In this document: piece by piece, positions 6,342 to 13,808 of the stretch
Layout of the letters: each line of letters opens with the position of its first letter
Numbering within the stretch: the stretch's first letter is position 1
Origin: Oceanospirillum sp964342385
Lineage (GTDB): Bacteria > Pseudomonadota > Gammaproteobacteria > Pseudomonadales > Halomonadaceae
Direction: 5' to 3'
NCBI GenBank assembly: GCA_964342385.1
Contig: CAYFGP010000162.1
Location: 1 to 13,858 of the forward strand
DNA length: 13,858 bases
Position numbers and translations under genes: made by a program
Notes under the pieces: generated by a model
The model's input: the letters and a program-made list of their open reading frames with translations, nothing else
Databases searched by the model: none
Told to the model about the DNA's origin: nothing

Positions 6342-7422
6342 AATTGCTTCCATGCTGGAAGAAACCCTGGGTATGTTTGCCTTTTTAGCCACAGAGCTAA
6401 TCATCCTGTTTTTGGCCATCAGTTATCTGGTTGGCGTATTGCAGGAGTTTATTACCCCGGAAAAGATCCAATCCATCCTAAGTTCGCGTCAGGGTAAGGG
6501 TTATGTGATAGCGGCCTTGCTAGGAGCGATTACTCCATTCTGCTCCTGCTCAACCATTCCTTTTCTGAAAGGCTTGTTGCGCGCCAGAGCTGGTTTTGGC
6601 CCCATGATGGTGTTCCTGTTTTCCAGTCCACTGCTGAACCCAGTAATTATCGGACTGTTTGTGGTTACCTTTGGTCTGGAGGTGGCGGTGTTCTACTTCG
6701 CCATTGCGATGACTGTATCGGTAACTGCAGGTTATGTACTGGAAAAACTGGGCTTTGAACGTTACGTACGTGAAGAAGCCTACTTGGACGCAGGTGCAGC
6801 GGACAGTTGTGGTACAAGTACTGGCGGTTGTCGTGAACCTGTTAAACAGGTGAGTGACTGTGGCACCAGTAGTTGCGCAGAGCCTGTTAAAAAAGAGAGT
6901 GCTTGCAGCTCTGGTACTAATAGCGGTGGCTGTGGAGCCCCCTCTAAACAAGAAAGTGACTGTGGTACAGGTTCTTGTGGGGACTCTGCTACATCAAAAA
7001 CTGTTGAGCCTAACCGTTGGATGCGTATCTGGTTATCTACCTGGAAAGACTTTAAACAGGTACTGCCTTACTTGCTGATCGGTATTACTCTGGGCTCCTT
7101 TATCTACGGCTTTATGCCGACAGATCTGATCGCCCAATACGCTGGTGAAGGTTACTGGTACGCCATTCCAGTGGCCGCAGTGATCGGTATTCCACTGTAT
7201 ATTCGTGCCGAAGCGGTAATTCCATTAAGTGCGGCATTGGTGAAAAAAGGCATGGCTCTGGGTTCTGTGATGGCTCTGATTATCGGTAGTGCAGGTGCCA
7301 GCCTGACGGAGGTAATTTTGTTGAAAGCCATCTTTAAAAATCAGATGATTGCCGCCTTCTTAGTTGTGATTCTGGGTATGGCGATCAGCGCAGGCTTCCT
7401 TTACTCATACATGTTTTCATAA
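6331..7422 (+). CDS. ArsP-like (DUF318/UPF0718) permease with a cysteine-repeat loop
   Basis: This is an inner-membrane permease of the DUF318 family, whose characterised members (ArsP) export trivalent organoarsenicals. It has 363 residues in two membrane blocks (about 15-145 and 240-363). The conserved block GAITPFCSCSTIPFLKG with C71 and C73, then FLFSSPLLNPVI, is the family hallmark; its counterpart in the second half is GIPLYIRAEAVIPLSAAL. Between the halves, about 150-225, is a soluble loop with four diverged repeats of 15-19 residues carrying eight cysteines (C160, C167, C177, C182, C192, C201, C211, C216) in units such as SDCGTSSCAEPVKKE and SDCGTGSCGD. This loop suggests thiol-based metal or metalloid capture; that is inference. 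Start and expression are well supported: GAGGA lies seven bases before the ATG and a strong promoter precedes it. The next gene, 153 bases on, encodes an ArsO-like enzyme. The substrate is not proven. Confidence 0.88.
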   Translation: MSPEIASMLEETLGMFAFLATELIILFLAISYLVGVLQEFITPEKIQSILSSRQGKGYVIAALLGAITPFCSCSTIPFLKGLLRARAGFGPMMVFLFSSPLLNPVIIGLFVVTFGLEVAVFYFAIAMTVSVTAGYVLEKLGFERYVREEAYLDAGAADSCGTSTGGCREPVKQVSDCGTSSCAEPVKKESACSSGTNSGGCGAPSKQESDCGTGSCGDSATSKTVEPNRWMRIWLSTWKDFKQVLPYLLIGITLGSFIYGFMPTDLIAQYAGEGYWYAIPVAAVIGIPLYIRAEAVIPLSAALVKKGMALGSVMALIIGSAGASLTEVILLKAIFKNQMIAAFLVVILGMAISAGFLYSYMFS

Positions 7423-7493
7423 GTCTTTTCTCGGTGAAATGGATGTAAGACAGGCGATAAGCAAGCCGCTTTAAATAAAGGCAGTAAAAAGAA

Positions 7494-7526
7494 GATCAGG
7501 TTGATTGTCGTGCACTCTGCCTGATC
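7494..7526. repeat. Inverted repeat between permease and monooxygenase genes
   Basis: GATCAGG (7494-7500) and CCTGATC (7520-7526) form a 7-bp stem with a 19-base loop, 49 bases before the monooxygenase ATG. There is no T-run, so it is more likely an operator or leader structure than a terminator. Confidence 0.35.
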
Positions 7527-7574
7527 GACTCTACAGTTTATAAGGCTCCAAAAAGTGTTCTGTGGGAGAGCAAG

Positions 7575-8735
7575 ATGAAAAAAATCTATCCCGTAATTGT
7601 TATCGGTGGCGGTCAGGCTGGATTATCAGCGGCTTATTATCTGCGCCGTAAAAAGATCGAATATCTGGTACTGGATGCCAATAAATAACCCGGCGGTAGC
7701 TGGCGCAAAACCTGGGCCTCACTCAGATTGTTTTCTCCTTCTGAATACAGCTCCCTATCCGGTTGGGCTATGCCAAAGACCGAACAGGAATACCCAAGCA
7801 AAAACGAATTTATCGATTATCTAGCTCAATACGAAAGCCGTTACGGTTTTCCGGTTCAACGCCAAACGACTGTACTCTCGGTTAAACGTGAAGAGGATGG
7901 CGTATTCCATCTGCAAACCAACCAAGGTGACTTTTACGCCGAAGCCGTTGTGATGGCCACAGGTACCGCTAGTGGTGCCAGAATTCCCATGTATCCCGGT
8001 ATCGAACGCTTTCAGGGTGAGCAGCTGCACTCTGTCGCTTATGAAGGCATCGAACAGTTTATCGACAAAAAGGTACTGGTCGTTGGCGCGGGTAACACCG
8101 GTGCACAGATCTTTTCCGAATTAGCAGAAGTGGCTCAGGTCACCTGGACCTCAAAATATCTACCCAAGTATCTGCCGGATGATGTTGATGGTCGCTACCT
8201 TTTCTCTGGAGCTACCCAGAAATATCTGGCCATGAAAAATGGTGAAGGGGCGTCAGGGAAAAGTGCAGAGCAAAGCTCTGATAAAAATGCAGAACAAACA
8301 ACGGATCAGCCAAGCGAACAAAAAGCCGAAATCCCAGTAAACCTGGGCAATATCGTGATGGTAGAGCCTGTACGTAAAGCCCGTGATAAAGGCCTACTTA
8401 AAGCCCGCATCGCAGACTTTACCATTGAAGAACAGGGCGTCACCTGGGGCGATGGTAGTCAGCAAGAATTTGATGCCATCATCTGGGCCACAGGTTTTAA
8501 AGCCAAACTGAATATGCTGGAGCCATTGGGCATCGTTCAAGATGGCCGGGTTAAAACCGAAGAAACCCGCGCCATCGATATCGACGGCTTATGGCTGGTT
8601 GGCTTAGGGGATTGGACCGGTTTTGCCTCTGCCACCATTTACGGTGTCGGAAAAACCGCCAGAGAGATGGCCAATCAGGTGGTAAGCTATTTGGATCAAC
8701 GCAAAGAAGCTGCATCGGTAGAAGAAAACGTTTGA
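7575..8735 (+). pseudogene. ArsO-like flavin monooxygenase gene with an in-frame TAA at codon 38
   Basis: From the ATG at 7575 (GGGAG nearby) the frame encodes a FAD/NADPH oxidoreductase of the CzcO/ArsO type except for TAA at 7686-7688. Before the stop: VIVIGGGQAGLSAAYYL, the FAD-binding GxGxxG at 11-16. After it, in the same frame: PGGSWRKTWASLRLFSPSEYSSL, KVLVVGAGNTGAQ (NADPH site, 171-176), YLPDDVDGRYLF, IIWATGFKA and LVGLGDWTGFASATI, all expected for the family. Read through, it would be 386 residues. A polar repetitive insert (about 227-252, SAEQSSDKNAEQTTDQPSEQKAE) separates two conserved blocks. The stop falls in the loop before PGGSW, where family members have a variable residue. Restart at TTG 7728 or ATG 7770 would give a protein without the FAD motif. 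Candidates are a recent nonsense mutation, a sequencing error, or stop-codon recoding. ArsO enzymes occur in arsenic clusters, fitting the permease upstream. Confidence 0.82.
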
Positions 8736-8739
8736 TGCG

Positions 8740-8766
8740 TTTTGTCTGAGCTATTACCGCGAATAC
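8740..8766 (+). repeat. Direct repeat, copy A
   Basis: TTTTG-t-CTGAGCT-att-ACCGCGAATAC begins five bases after the monooxygenase stop. Apart from one substitution and a 3-versus-1 base spacer, it is identical to copy B at 10861-10885. The two copies bracket 2.1 kb with two genes. Confidence 0.7.
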
Positions 8767-8783
8767 AGTTAATATAACGAAGG

Positions 8784-8815
8784 GGAGAGGACTAAAGTTG
8801 TGCCCTCTCCTTCTG
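8784..8815 (+). terminator. Possible terminator after the monooxygenase gene
   Basis: GGAGAGG (8784-8790) pairs with CCTCTCC (8804-8810) around a 13-base loop; two G-T wobble pairs could extend the stem outward. The following TTCTG is a poor T-run, so termination strength is uncertain. Confidence 0.4.
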
Positions 8816-9128
8816 ATAACTCCAGCAACTCTTAAGATTTCTCCTATTTGACTCACTTTATTTCTTACCCTGAAGTTACTTTTTAGATATAAAATCGGTG
8901 ATTGTCTTATGGCATTAAAAAACAATTATTAATCAATACGAATAAATAAAATACACTTTCTTGTGGTAACAAGACCAAATGCAGGCAGTAAAATCCAATA
9001 AAAACAGAGCTTTCAGCTGAATTTAATGTTTTTCTGTCTTGCATGCAGACAATATGTGTCACTATTGATTTAATATTAAAGATTTAAAATCATATTTAAT
9101 TGCTTTTAATTTTACGCATCATATTGTA

Positions 9129-9153
9129 ATAAGATCACTCTTATCGTATACGA
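9129..9153 (+). promoter_or_regulatory. Two adjoining dyads just before the secreted-protein start
   Basis: ATAAGA-TCAC-TCTTAT (9129-9144) is directly followed, sharing one base, by the perfect 10-bp palindrome TCGTATACGA (9144-9153). They lie 18-43 bases before the chosen start (9172). They could be operators or form a hairpin in the mRNA leader. A plausible -35/-10 pair (TTGCTT at 9100, TGTAAT at 9125) is weak because of its 19-base spacing. Confidence 0.4.
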
Positions 9154-9171
9154 AACAATATGGAAGTTAAG

Positions 9172-10200
9172 ATGAAAATAAAAGCTATCAAAACACTAGC
9201 AATATCGATACTGGCTACATCTACTCTGGCTCATGCAATTCCATCTCAAGTCAGAACGGTTAGCTCCCCCAATTATCAAGCAACACCATCTGGCAGTTAT
9301 CAGGAAAGATCAACATTTGAGAATTGGCCTTCAGGAAAAATAAGTACTGCTGGATATTTTCACCATGGCTTTGATATCCATACTCCATCAACTCACCACC
9401 TATTTCCAGGACCTGTCACTTCATTAACAGATCTCTCTTCTCTTCCAGAAATTGAAGGAGTATCAATGAGTGATGTGTCCTCTGTCTTATCAGGCCTTAA
9501 CCCGAACAATAGATGGACATTTAATACTGCACCCGACAGTGGTTGTTTTTACACTATTGGCGGTCCTAATACTTGTTATTCTGCAAATAACTACAAACTG
9601 AATTTCCATGGTGAAAACACCTCTCAAGGCGATGGTCATTTAATTGTATCTCGCAACAAAGTTGCCTTTAATGGCGGTATTATTATTGAAACGACATTAC
9701 GTCCATGGTGTACATCTGGAAGCGGTGGCTGTTGGGCTAACTTTGGTTTATATGATGGTGAGATGAACTACCGAGCAATTGGATTCCGTAAAGATGGCAA
9801 TAGCCCAACAGGCTACCTTAATATTTGGGGAACAGTTAAAGAAATTCCTTTTAACAGTGGACTATATGGCAATAGAACTTGGTCAGAAGGCGCAACTTAT
9901 AGCCTTAAGATACAATACTGGAAGAACAGCTCAGGTGTATGGCGTTGGGATTATTTCCTCAATAATAGTTGGGTTGCTGGTCACAATGCAACCGATCGAA
10001 ATGATGTAAAAAATAGCACAACAGGTGTAACCACCACTTCTTATATGTTTGGCAATATTGGACAATCTGATGCATTTGCAGCAGGGAGCGCATACTTTCA
10101 TGATAAGAAAGCCTATATAGAACTAGGCTTTGGCGGCTATCAAGAAGGTGGAGCCATTGCAGAGGGGAGTTTTGGCCCCATTACTGTGACTCGCTGGTAA
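9172..10200 (+). CDS. Secreted protein of unknown function
   Basis: I do not recognise this family. The 342-residue product starts MKIKAIKTLAISILATSTLAHA, a clear Sec signal peptide with likely cleavage after A22. The ATG at 9160 is four codons upstream, but GGAAG (9162-9166) is well placed for 9172. The mature part has a Ser/Thr/Pro-rich N-terminal region, then from about 110 a Trp- and Gly-rich, beta-strand-like domain with segments such as GGIIIETTLRPWC, GCWANFGLYDGEMNYRAIGF, TYSLKIQYWKNSSG and VWRWDYFLNNSWVAGH, which recall concanavalin A-like/laminin G folds of secreted lectins and glycan enzymes. Four cysteines (C125, C135, C180, C187) could form two disulfides. No catalytic motif is evident. 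The gene is more AT-rich and less codon-biased than its left neighbours, suggesting recent acquisition. It lies inside a repeat-bracketed segment, between the monooxygenase and a convergent small gene. Confidence 0.8.
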   Translation: MKIKAIKTLAISILATSTLAHAIPSQVRTVSSPNYQATPSGSYQERSTFENWPSGKISTAGYFHHGFDIHTPSTHHLFPGPVTSLTDLSSLPEIEGVSMSDVSSVLSGLNPNNRWTFNTAPDSGCFYTIGGPNTCYSANNYKLNFHGENTSQGDGHLIVSRNKVAFNGGIIIETTLRPWCTSGSGGCWANFGLYDGEMNYRAIGFRKDGNSPTGYLNIWGTVKEIPFNSGLYGNRTWSEGATYSLKIQYWKNSSGVWRWDYFLNNSWVAGHNATDRNDVKNSTTGVTTTSYMFGNIGQSDAFAAGSAYFHDKKAYIELGFGGYQEGGAIAEGSFGPITVTRW

Positions 10201-10502
10201 TATAAAACGATCAAATGCATTAATGTTGCTTCCCCTTGTATATATTGTACAAGGGGAACTCTGTCAAACTACCAACGATATTTTTACTATTATATTAGAC
10301 AATCAGCATTACAATCCATATAGGCACTTCAAGCACCTCCTCAATAACGGGTAAGAAATCAAATACATTCACCTAGTGCTATGGTTATTATTCATATAGG
10401 CTGAAATAGTAGTAAAAAAATATCTAACCTGACAATAAGACACTTTGATAGATACATATCAATCACAGCAACAAAATAAATAGCTTAGTATTCTTGTGTA
10501 AA
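10201..10502. other. AT-rich intergenic region between convergent genes
   Basis: About 300 bases containing the inverted repeat at 10230-10258. CATATAGGC occurs twice (10317-10325 and 10393-10401), possibly by chance. I see no gene or other clear signal. Confidence 0.5.
10230..10258. terminator. Likely bidirectional terminator hairpin
   Basis: There is a perfect 11-bp stem, TTCCCCTTGTA (10230-10240) with TACAAGGGGAA (10248-10258), and a 7-base loop. It follows the secreted-protein stop by 29 bases and faces the convergent DUF2007 gene. It lacks a T-run on both strands, so strength is uncertain. Confidence 0.55.
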
Positions 10503-10826
10503 TTAAAAAAGTTTACTAGAGTTTCTCTCTTTCTGACAATTCCAGCAGATCTCAAAGTTACTCTCATTTAACTCGCCACAACCCGAGCAATACCAAGGCT
10601 GAGCACTGCTATCCTCATATTCGGCCAGCAACTGAGTTGCCTTACTGAGCTGAATATCCTCAACCCATAAAGTCACTTCCAGAACTGTTGCCGGTAGCTC
10701 ACCCATACCCGAGTACAGGCTTTCACCCTTTAGCCGCACCTCTATACCAGCAGTTTCTAACAAGCCTTTTAGGCTGTGTGCTTCTAGTGAGTCTGCAGCG
10801 CTATATACCTGAATCCAATCTGACAT
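10503..10826 (-). CDS. DUF2007-like small protein with C-terminal zinc ribbon
   Basis: This 107-residue protein begins MSDWIQVYSAADSLEAHSLKGLLETAGI, typical of DUF2007 (a ferredoxin-like fold once called 'putative signal transducing protein'), followed by GELPATVLEVTLWVEDIQLSKATQLLAEYE. The C-terminus carries a zinc-ribbon-like double CxxC: C80-C83 in WYCSGCG and C94-C97 in ICWNCQ. Its biochemical role is unknown; the zinc ribbon suggests a metal or nucleic-acid contact. The ATG at 10826 is chosen because GAGGA lies five bases upstream; a TTG at 10838 would be the only other start. It is convergent with the secreted-protein gene and its upstream region contains repeat copy B. Confidence 0.82.
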   Translation of the reverse strand: MSDWIQVYSAADSLEAHSLKGLLETAGIEVRLKGESLYSGMGELPATVLEVTLWVEDIQLSKATQLLAEYEDSSAQPWYCSGCGELNESNFEICWNCQKERNSSKLF

Positions 10827-11194
10827 TTTTATCCTCAATTGGCCCTATCTGTTCTGACTATTTTGGCTGAGCTGACCGCGAATACCAAATGCATGACGAT
10901 ACGCAGGCTAAGTTAGAAATAGCAGACGTATTCATCTTCTCTATCTGGAAGGTCAATGGCCTTTAAAAATATATTTAATATCAATGCACTAAGAGGTTCT
11001 ATCTTAGAATAACCGAGCGATATTGATCAGAAATGGCCCACATGCTCGTTTTCAAAGACTAAAAGCAAAAGACCTTTCGCATTTCCCTTCCTACACATAA
11101 GCTTACTAAATGCCAGATGAGATATTGAAACGTGCAAAAAGCGCATGCACAACGTGAAAATGCTGTGCTGCAAGCTTAGATGGTTTGATAAATC
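10827..11194. other. Intergenic region between DUF2007 and the diguanylate cyclase
   Basis: About 370 bases between divergent genes. It contains repeat copy B (10861-10885); no supported gene, terminator or clear promoter was found. Only chance-length open frames (under 20 codons) were noticed. Confidence 0.5.
10861..10885 (+). repeat. Direct repeat, copy B
   Basis: TTTTG-g-CTGAGCT-g-ACCGCGAATAC matches copy A (8740-8766) over 23 bases, with one substitution and a two-base spacer difference, in the same orientation. It lies 35 bases upstream of the DUF2007 start. The flanking bases of the two copies do not match. Confidence 0.7.
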
Positions 11195-12115
11195 ATGAGT
11201 AAAGTAGAAGAAAGTAAGTTTTATAAAACGCTGCTTGAGTCCACCCTCGCGATTCCCTGGAAGATCGACTGGGATACCAAAGAGTTTACTTATATTGGGC
11301 CCCAGATAGAAAGTTTACTAGGCTGGCCTTGTTCGAGTTGGAAAACGGCCCAGGACTGGATCGATCGTATGCACGAAGACGATAGGGAGGGAACAGCTAG
11401 CTACTGTATTGCTCAATCGGAGAAAGGCATTGACCACGAGGCTGATTATCGCGCCGTAAAGAGTGATGGTAGCTTTGTCTGGATTAGAGATGTCGTTCAT
11501 GTATTGCGAGAAGGCGATAAAACGTCAGCACTGATTGGCTTTATGTTTGATATTTCAGAGCGAAAAGCACTTGAACTTGAGCTGCAAGAGTTAAGTGAAA
11601 AAAACCGCAAGATGGCGTATGTCGATGAGCTGACTAACATCCCTAATCGAAAAGCTTTTAACGAAAGGTTCGATATGGAGTTTCAGCGAGCTGTTCGAAA
11701 TGGTAGTGCTCTTTCGCTACTGTTTATCGACATAGATCACTTCAAACAATATAACGACAACTACGGCCACCTTGCAGGTGATAAGTGCTTAATATCTGTT
11801 GCTGAAATTATTAATCGTAGTTTCCGAAGACCTGCTGACTTTAGTGCCCGATTTGGAGGGGAGGAGTTTATTGTGATTCTCCCAGAAACCCCAAAAGATG
11901 AAGCAAAACAATTAGCCGATAACTGTCTGGCTGAAATCAGAAATACACATATTTATCATCAAGCTAGCGAAACCAGTTCACACGTTACTGCCAGTATAGG
12001 TCTATGTACTGCTGATCCTAGTATCTCATTCCAAAATAAGACATCCTTCTTAGATAAAGCTGATCAACTTCTGTATCGTGCCAAATCTAACGGCCGCAAT
12101 CGGGTTGAATACTAA
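11195..12115 (+). CDS. PAS-GGDEF diguanylate cyclase
   Basis: This enzyme makes the second messenger cyclic di-GMP from two GTP. The 306-residue protein has an N-terminal PAS/PAC sensor (about 10-125: WKIDWDTKEFTYIG, then WIDRMHEDDR, HEADYRAVKSDGSFVWIRDV and GFMFDISERK), a short coiled linker (ALELELQELSEKNRK), and a GGDEF domain from about 140: DELTNIPNRKAF (144-155), LLFIDIDHFKQYNDNYGH with the metal-binding aspartate, and the signature GGEEF (221-225). The allosteric inhibition site RxxD is present (R212-D215, five residues before GGEEF), so the enzyme should be active and product-inhibited. No transmembrane segment is seen, so it is cytosolic. The ribosome binding site is weak. The likely input is a PAS ligand, not identifiable from sequence. 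It is probably a single-gene unit. Confidence 0.93.
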   Translation: MSKVEESKFYKTLLESTLAIPWKIDWDTKEFTYIGPQIESLLGWPCSSWKTAQDWIDRMHEDDREGTASYCIAQSEKGIDHEADYRAVKSDGSFVWIRDVVHVLREGDKTSALIGFMFDISERKALELELQELSEKNRKMAYVDELTNIPNRKAFNERFDMEFQRAVRNGSALSLLFIDIDHFKQYNDNYGHLAGDKCLISVAEIINRSFRRPADFSARFGGEEFIVILPETPKDEAKQLADNCLAEIRNTHIYHQASETSSHVTASIGLCTADPSISFQNKTSFLDKADQLLYRAKSNGRNRVEY

Positions 12116-12128
12116 AAATTCAGTAAGG

Positions 12129-12157
12129 CCAGGCGCAATTGTCTAAAAAGAGCCTGG
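12129..12157. repeat. Short inverted repeat after the diguanylate cyclase gene
   Basis: CCAGGC (12129-12134) and GCCTGG (12152-12157) form a 6-bp stem with a 17-base loop, 13 bases after the stop. There is no T-run, so it is only a weak terminator candidate. Confidence 0.25.
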
Positions 12158-12196
12158 GGTACTGATCACGAATGTAAATCTATAAGAAGAGAGTGG

Positions 12197-12619
12197 TTGT
12201 CCCATATTTTGAAGCCAAGAGCCAGTTTAATCGTCATCAATGAGCAACAAGAAATTCTTTTGATGGAGAGATACAAAGGTAATCGCCACTATTGGGTTTT
12301 CCCAGGAGGTGGGGTTGAAGATAACGAAACGTTTGAAGCTGCTGCGATTAGGGAAGCAATGGAAGAGGTTTCGCTATCGATTCATTGTTTATCGCATACA
12401 TTCACCATTAGCAATGAAGGCCGTGAAGAGCAGTTCTTTGTAGCTATTGATTTCAGTGGAGAAGTAAAACTAGGAATAGGCCCAGAACGGGGGAAATCTA
12501 GTCCAACTAATACTTACTCCCCGAGCTGGATTGCTATCAACAAGTTATGTGAGCTTAATTTGTTTCCCATCGAGGGAAAACGAGCCCTGCTCGATCAGTA
12601 TTTGAGAAGTGTTCTCTGA
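12197..12619 (+). CDS. Nudix hydrolase
   Basis: Nudix enzymes hydrolyse nucleoside diphosphates linked to another moiety; the exact substrate cannot be told here. The 140-residue protein shows SLIVINEQQEILLMERY and the Nudix box starting at G38: G-x5-E44-x7-R52-E53-A-M-E56-E57, so the metal-binding glutamates are intact. The box's usual glycine near the end is serine (S59). A YSPSWIAINKLCELNLFP stretch near the end is typical of the fold. No ATG is available at the start: TTG at 12197 (after AGAAGAGAG) is used, and TTG at 12209 (before AAGCCAAGAGCC) is an alternative. The following GrpB gene is in the same direction and close, so they may be co-transcribed. Confidence 0.85.
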   Translation: MSHILKPRASLIVINEQQEILLMERYKGNRHYWVFPGGGVEDNETFEAAAIREAMEEVSLSIHCLSHTFTISNEGREEQFFVAIDFSGEVKLGIGPERGKSSPTNTYSPSWIAINKLCELNLFPIEGKRALLDQYLRSVL

Positions 12620-12668
12620 CAAACCTCCCCAAGCGACCGCTAATATATATGATAAACTGAGCTCCCAT

Positions 12669-13223
12669 ATGAATAAAAACAACCTTATCAGTGTGCTTGA
12701 GGAGCTCAGTATTGGCCTTAGGCGCTTTACTGTCCAGCATGAGCATTACTCTGAACAATGGGCTGAAGCTTTTAAGCTTGTCTCAGCGGAGATTAGTCCA
12801 TTGCTGGGCGACGCTCAGGTTTATCATATCGGAAGCACCGCTATTCCAGGTTGTATCGCTAAACCTATTCTGGATATTGGTATTGGATATCATCAGGGCG
12901 CGGACTTTGCCCAGCAAACCCAGTCCCTCGTGGAGTTAGGGTTTACCAGTAAAGGTGCGTATGGAGTAGAAGGACGCAGCTTCTTCACGTTTTACAATGA
13001 TGAGGAGACTTTTGACTACATCCATATTCATGCCTACAAGGAGCAAGATCCCAAGTTGCTTGCACATATTGCCTTTCGTGATGCGCATTTAGCGGATGCT
13101 TCCTTAGTTGAGAAATACAATGAGTTAAAAATCGATCTTGTGAGCAGAGGTGTTTCAAGACAGGATTACCCGGCTGCTAAAACGGCTTATATAACAGAGG
13201 TACTTGATAACCCATTCGCTTGA
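12669..13223 (+). CDS. GrpB/UPF0157 family protein
   Basis: This member of the GrpB (UPF0157) family has a nucleotidyltransferase-like fold with poorly known function. From the ATG at 12669 it has 184 residues, the usual length. The signature HIGSTAIPGCIAKPILDIGI (H53 to I72) contains the GST and AKPxxDI motifs of the family, and FDYIHIHAYKEQDP, HIAFRDAHLADASLVEKYNELK and YPAAKTAYI follow. The frame is open back to a GTG at 12609 that would overlap the Nudix gene by 11 bases, but those 20 residues are not family-like. A weak GAG precedes 12669. Some relatives were described with glutamate/GABA or dephospho-CoA functions, but this is not transferable here. Confidence 0.85.
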   Translation: MNKNNLISVLEELSIGLRRFTVQHEHYSEQWAEAFKLVSAEISPLLGDAQVYHIGSTAIPGCIAKPILDIGIGYHQGADFAQQTQSLVELGFTSKGAYGVEGRSFFTFYNDEETFDYIHIHAYKEQDPKLLAHIAFRDAHLADASLVEKYNELKIDLVSRGVSRQDYPAAKTAYITEVLDNPFA

Positions 13224-13406
13224 TAACAAATGAGCTTGAACAAAAGTACTTGCAGCTGACTCCTAATGGGACGAAGTAGCCCTGCTCTACCCCGCTGTAA
13301 ACTTCACTCAAAGCCTCACATCCAAAACACTTGAGCCAATACGGCTTATGGCAGCGTTCTGTATTAAACTCAGACGTGATTTGTCTTTATTGCTATAGAA
13401 GCCCCA

Positions 13407-13808
13407 ATGTCAGAAAAACCAAAAACATTCTTTGAAAATGAAGTGGATCGTATCTATAGAGAGGGCTCGTTTCGGCCAGAGCAATATGTGCAGATCCGGC
13501 AGTCTAAGGCTTTTATGGAGAAGTGCTATTCCGACAAGATAGAGCTGAATGATCTGGCGAAAGAGGCGTTTATGTCTCGCTTCCATTACGTCAGAATCTT
13601 TCAACGTATGTATGGCTTAACCCCCAGAGCTTATTTGCGGGATCTGCGGATTTCGAAAGCTAAGACTCTGATAAAACAGGGCTTACCCATCACTCAGGTG
13701 TGCTTTGATGTGGGTTATGAAAGCGTGACGACCTTTTCATCGGTGTTTAAAAAGTGTACGGGTTACACACCGAGAGAATATCAGCGCATCCACAAACAGC
13801 AAGACTGA
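13407..13808 (+). CDS. Short AraC/XylS-type transcriptional regulator
   Basis: The 133-residue protein consists almost only of the AraC double helix-turn-helix: helix-turn-helix one at about 45-70 (IELNDLAKEAFMSRFHYVRIFQRMYG), linker LTPRAYLRDLRISKAKTLI, and helix-turn-helix two at about 95-125 (ITQVCFDVGYESVTTFSSVFKK, CTGYTPREYQ). It lacks the usual N-terminal ligand-binding domain, so it is a stand-alone DNA-binding type, as found beside glyoxalase/VOC-type genes in other bacteria; a target gene may follow beyond the window. AGAAG lies about five bases before the ATG. The preceding 183 bases (13224-13406) show no gene or clear signal. Confidence 0.92.
   Translation: MSEKPKTFFENEVDRIYREGSFRPEQYVQIRQSKAFMEKCYSDKIELNDLAKEAFMSRFHYVRIFQRMYGLTPRAYLRDLRISKAKTLIKQGLPITQVCFDVGYESVTTFSSVFKKCTGYTPREYQRIHKQQD

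Larger units (their letters stand above)
8736..9171. other. AT-rich intergenic region before the secreted-protein gene
   Basis: About 436 bases without a gene. It contains repeat copy A (8740-8766), a terminator-like hairpin (8784-8810), a small dyad TCTTGT-GGTA-ACAAGA (8959-8974), a 10-bp palindrome TTCAGCTGAA (9012-9021) and two adjoining dyads directly before the next start (9129-9153). The rest is AT-rich and shows no other clear signal. Confidence 0.6.

Noticed and set aside
6550..6951. Antisense open frame inside the permease gene
   Set aside because: It is a shadow of the permease coding frame; the Thr-rich translation reflects the Cys/Gly/Ser repeats on the opposite strand.
13205..13350. 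Integron-like attC site after the GrpB gene (TAACAAA start)
   Set aside because: No matching right-hand core (GTTRRRY) and no symmetric folded site were found; the small-gene cluster alone is not enough.
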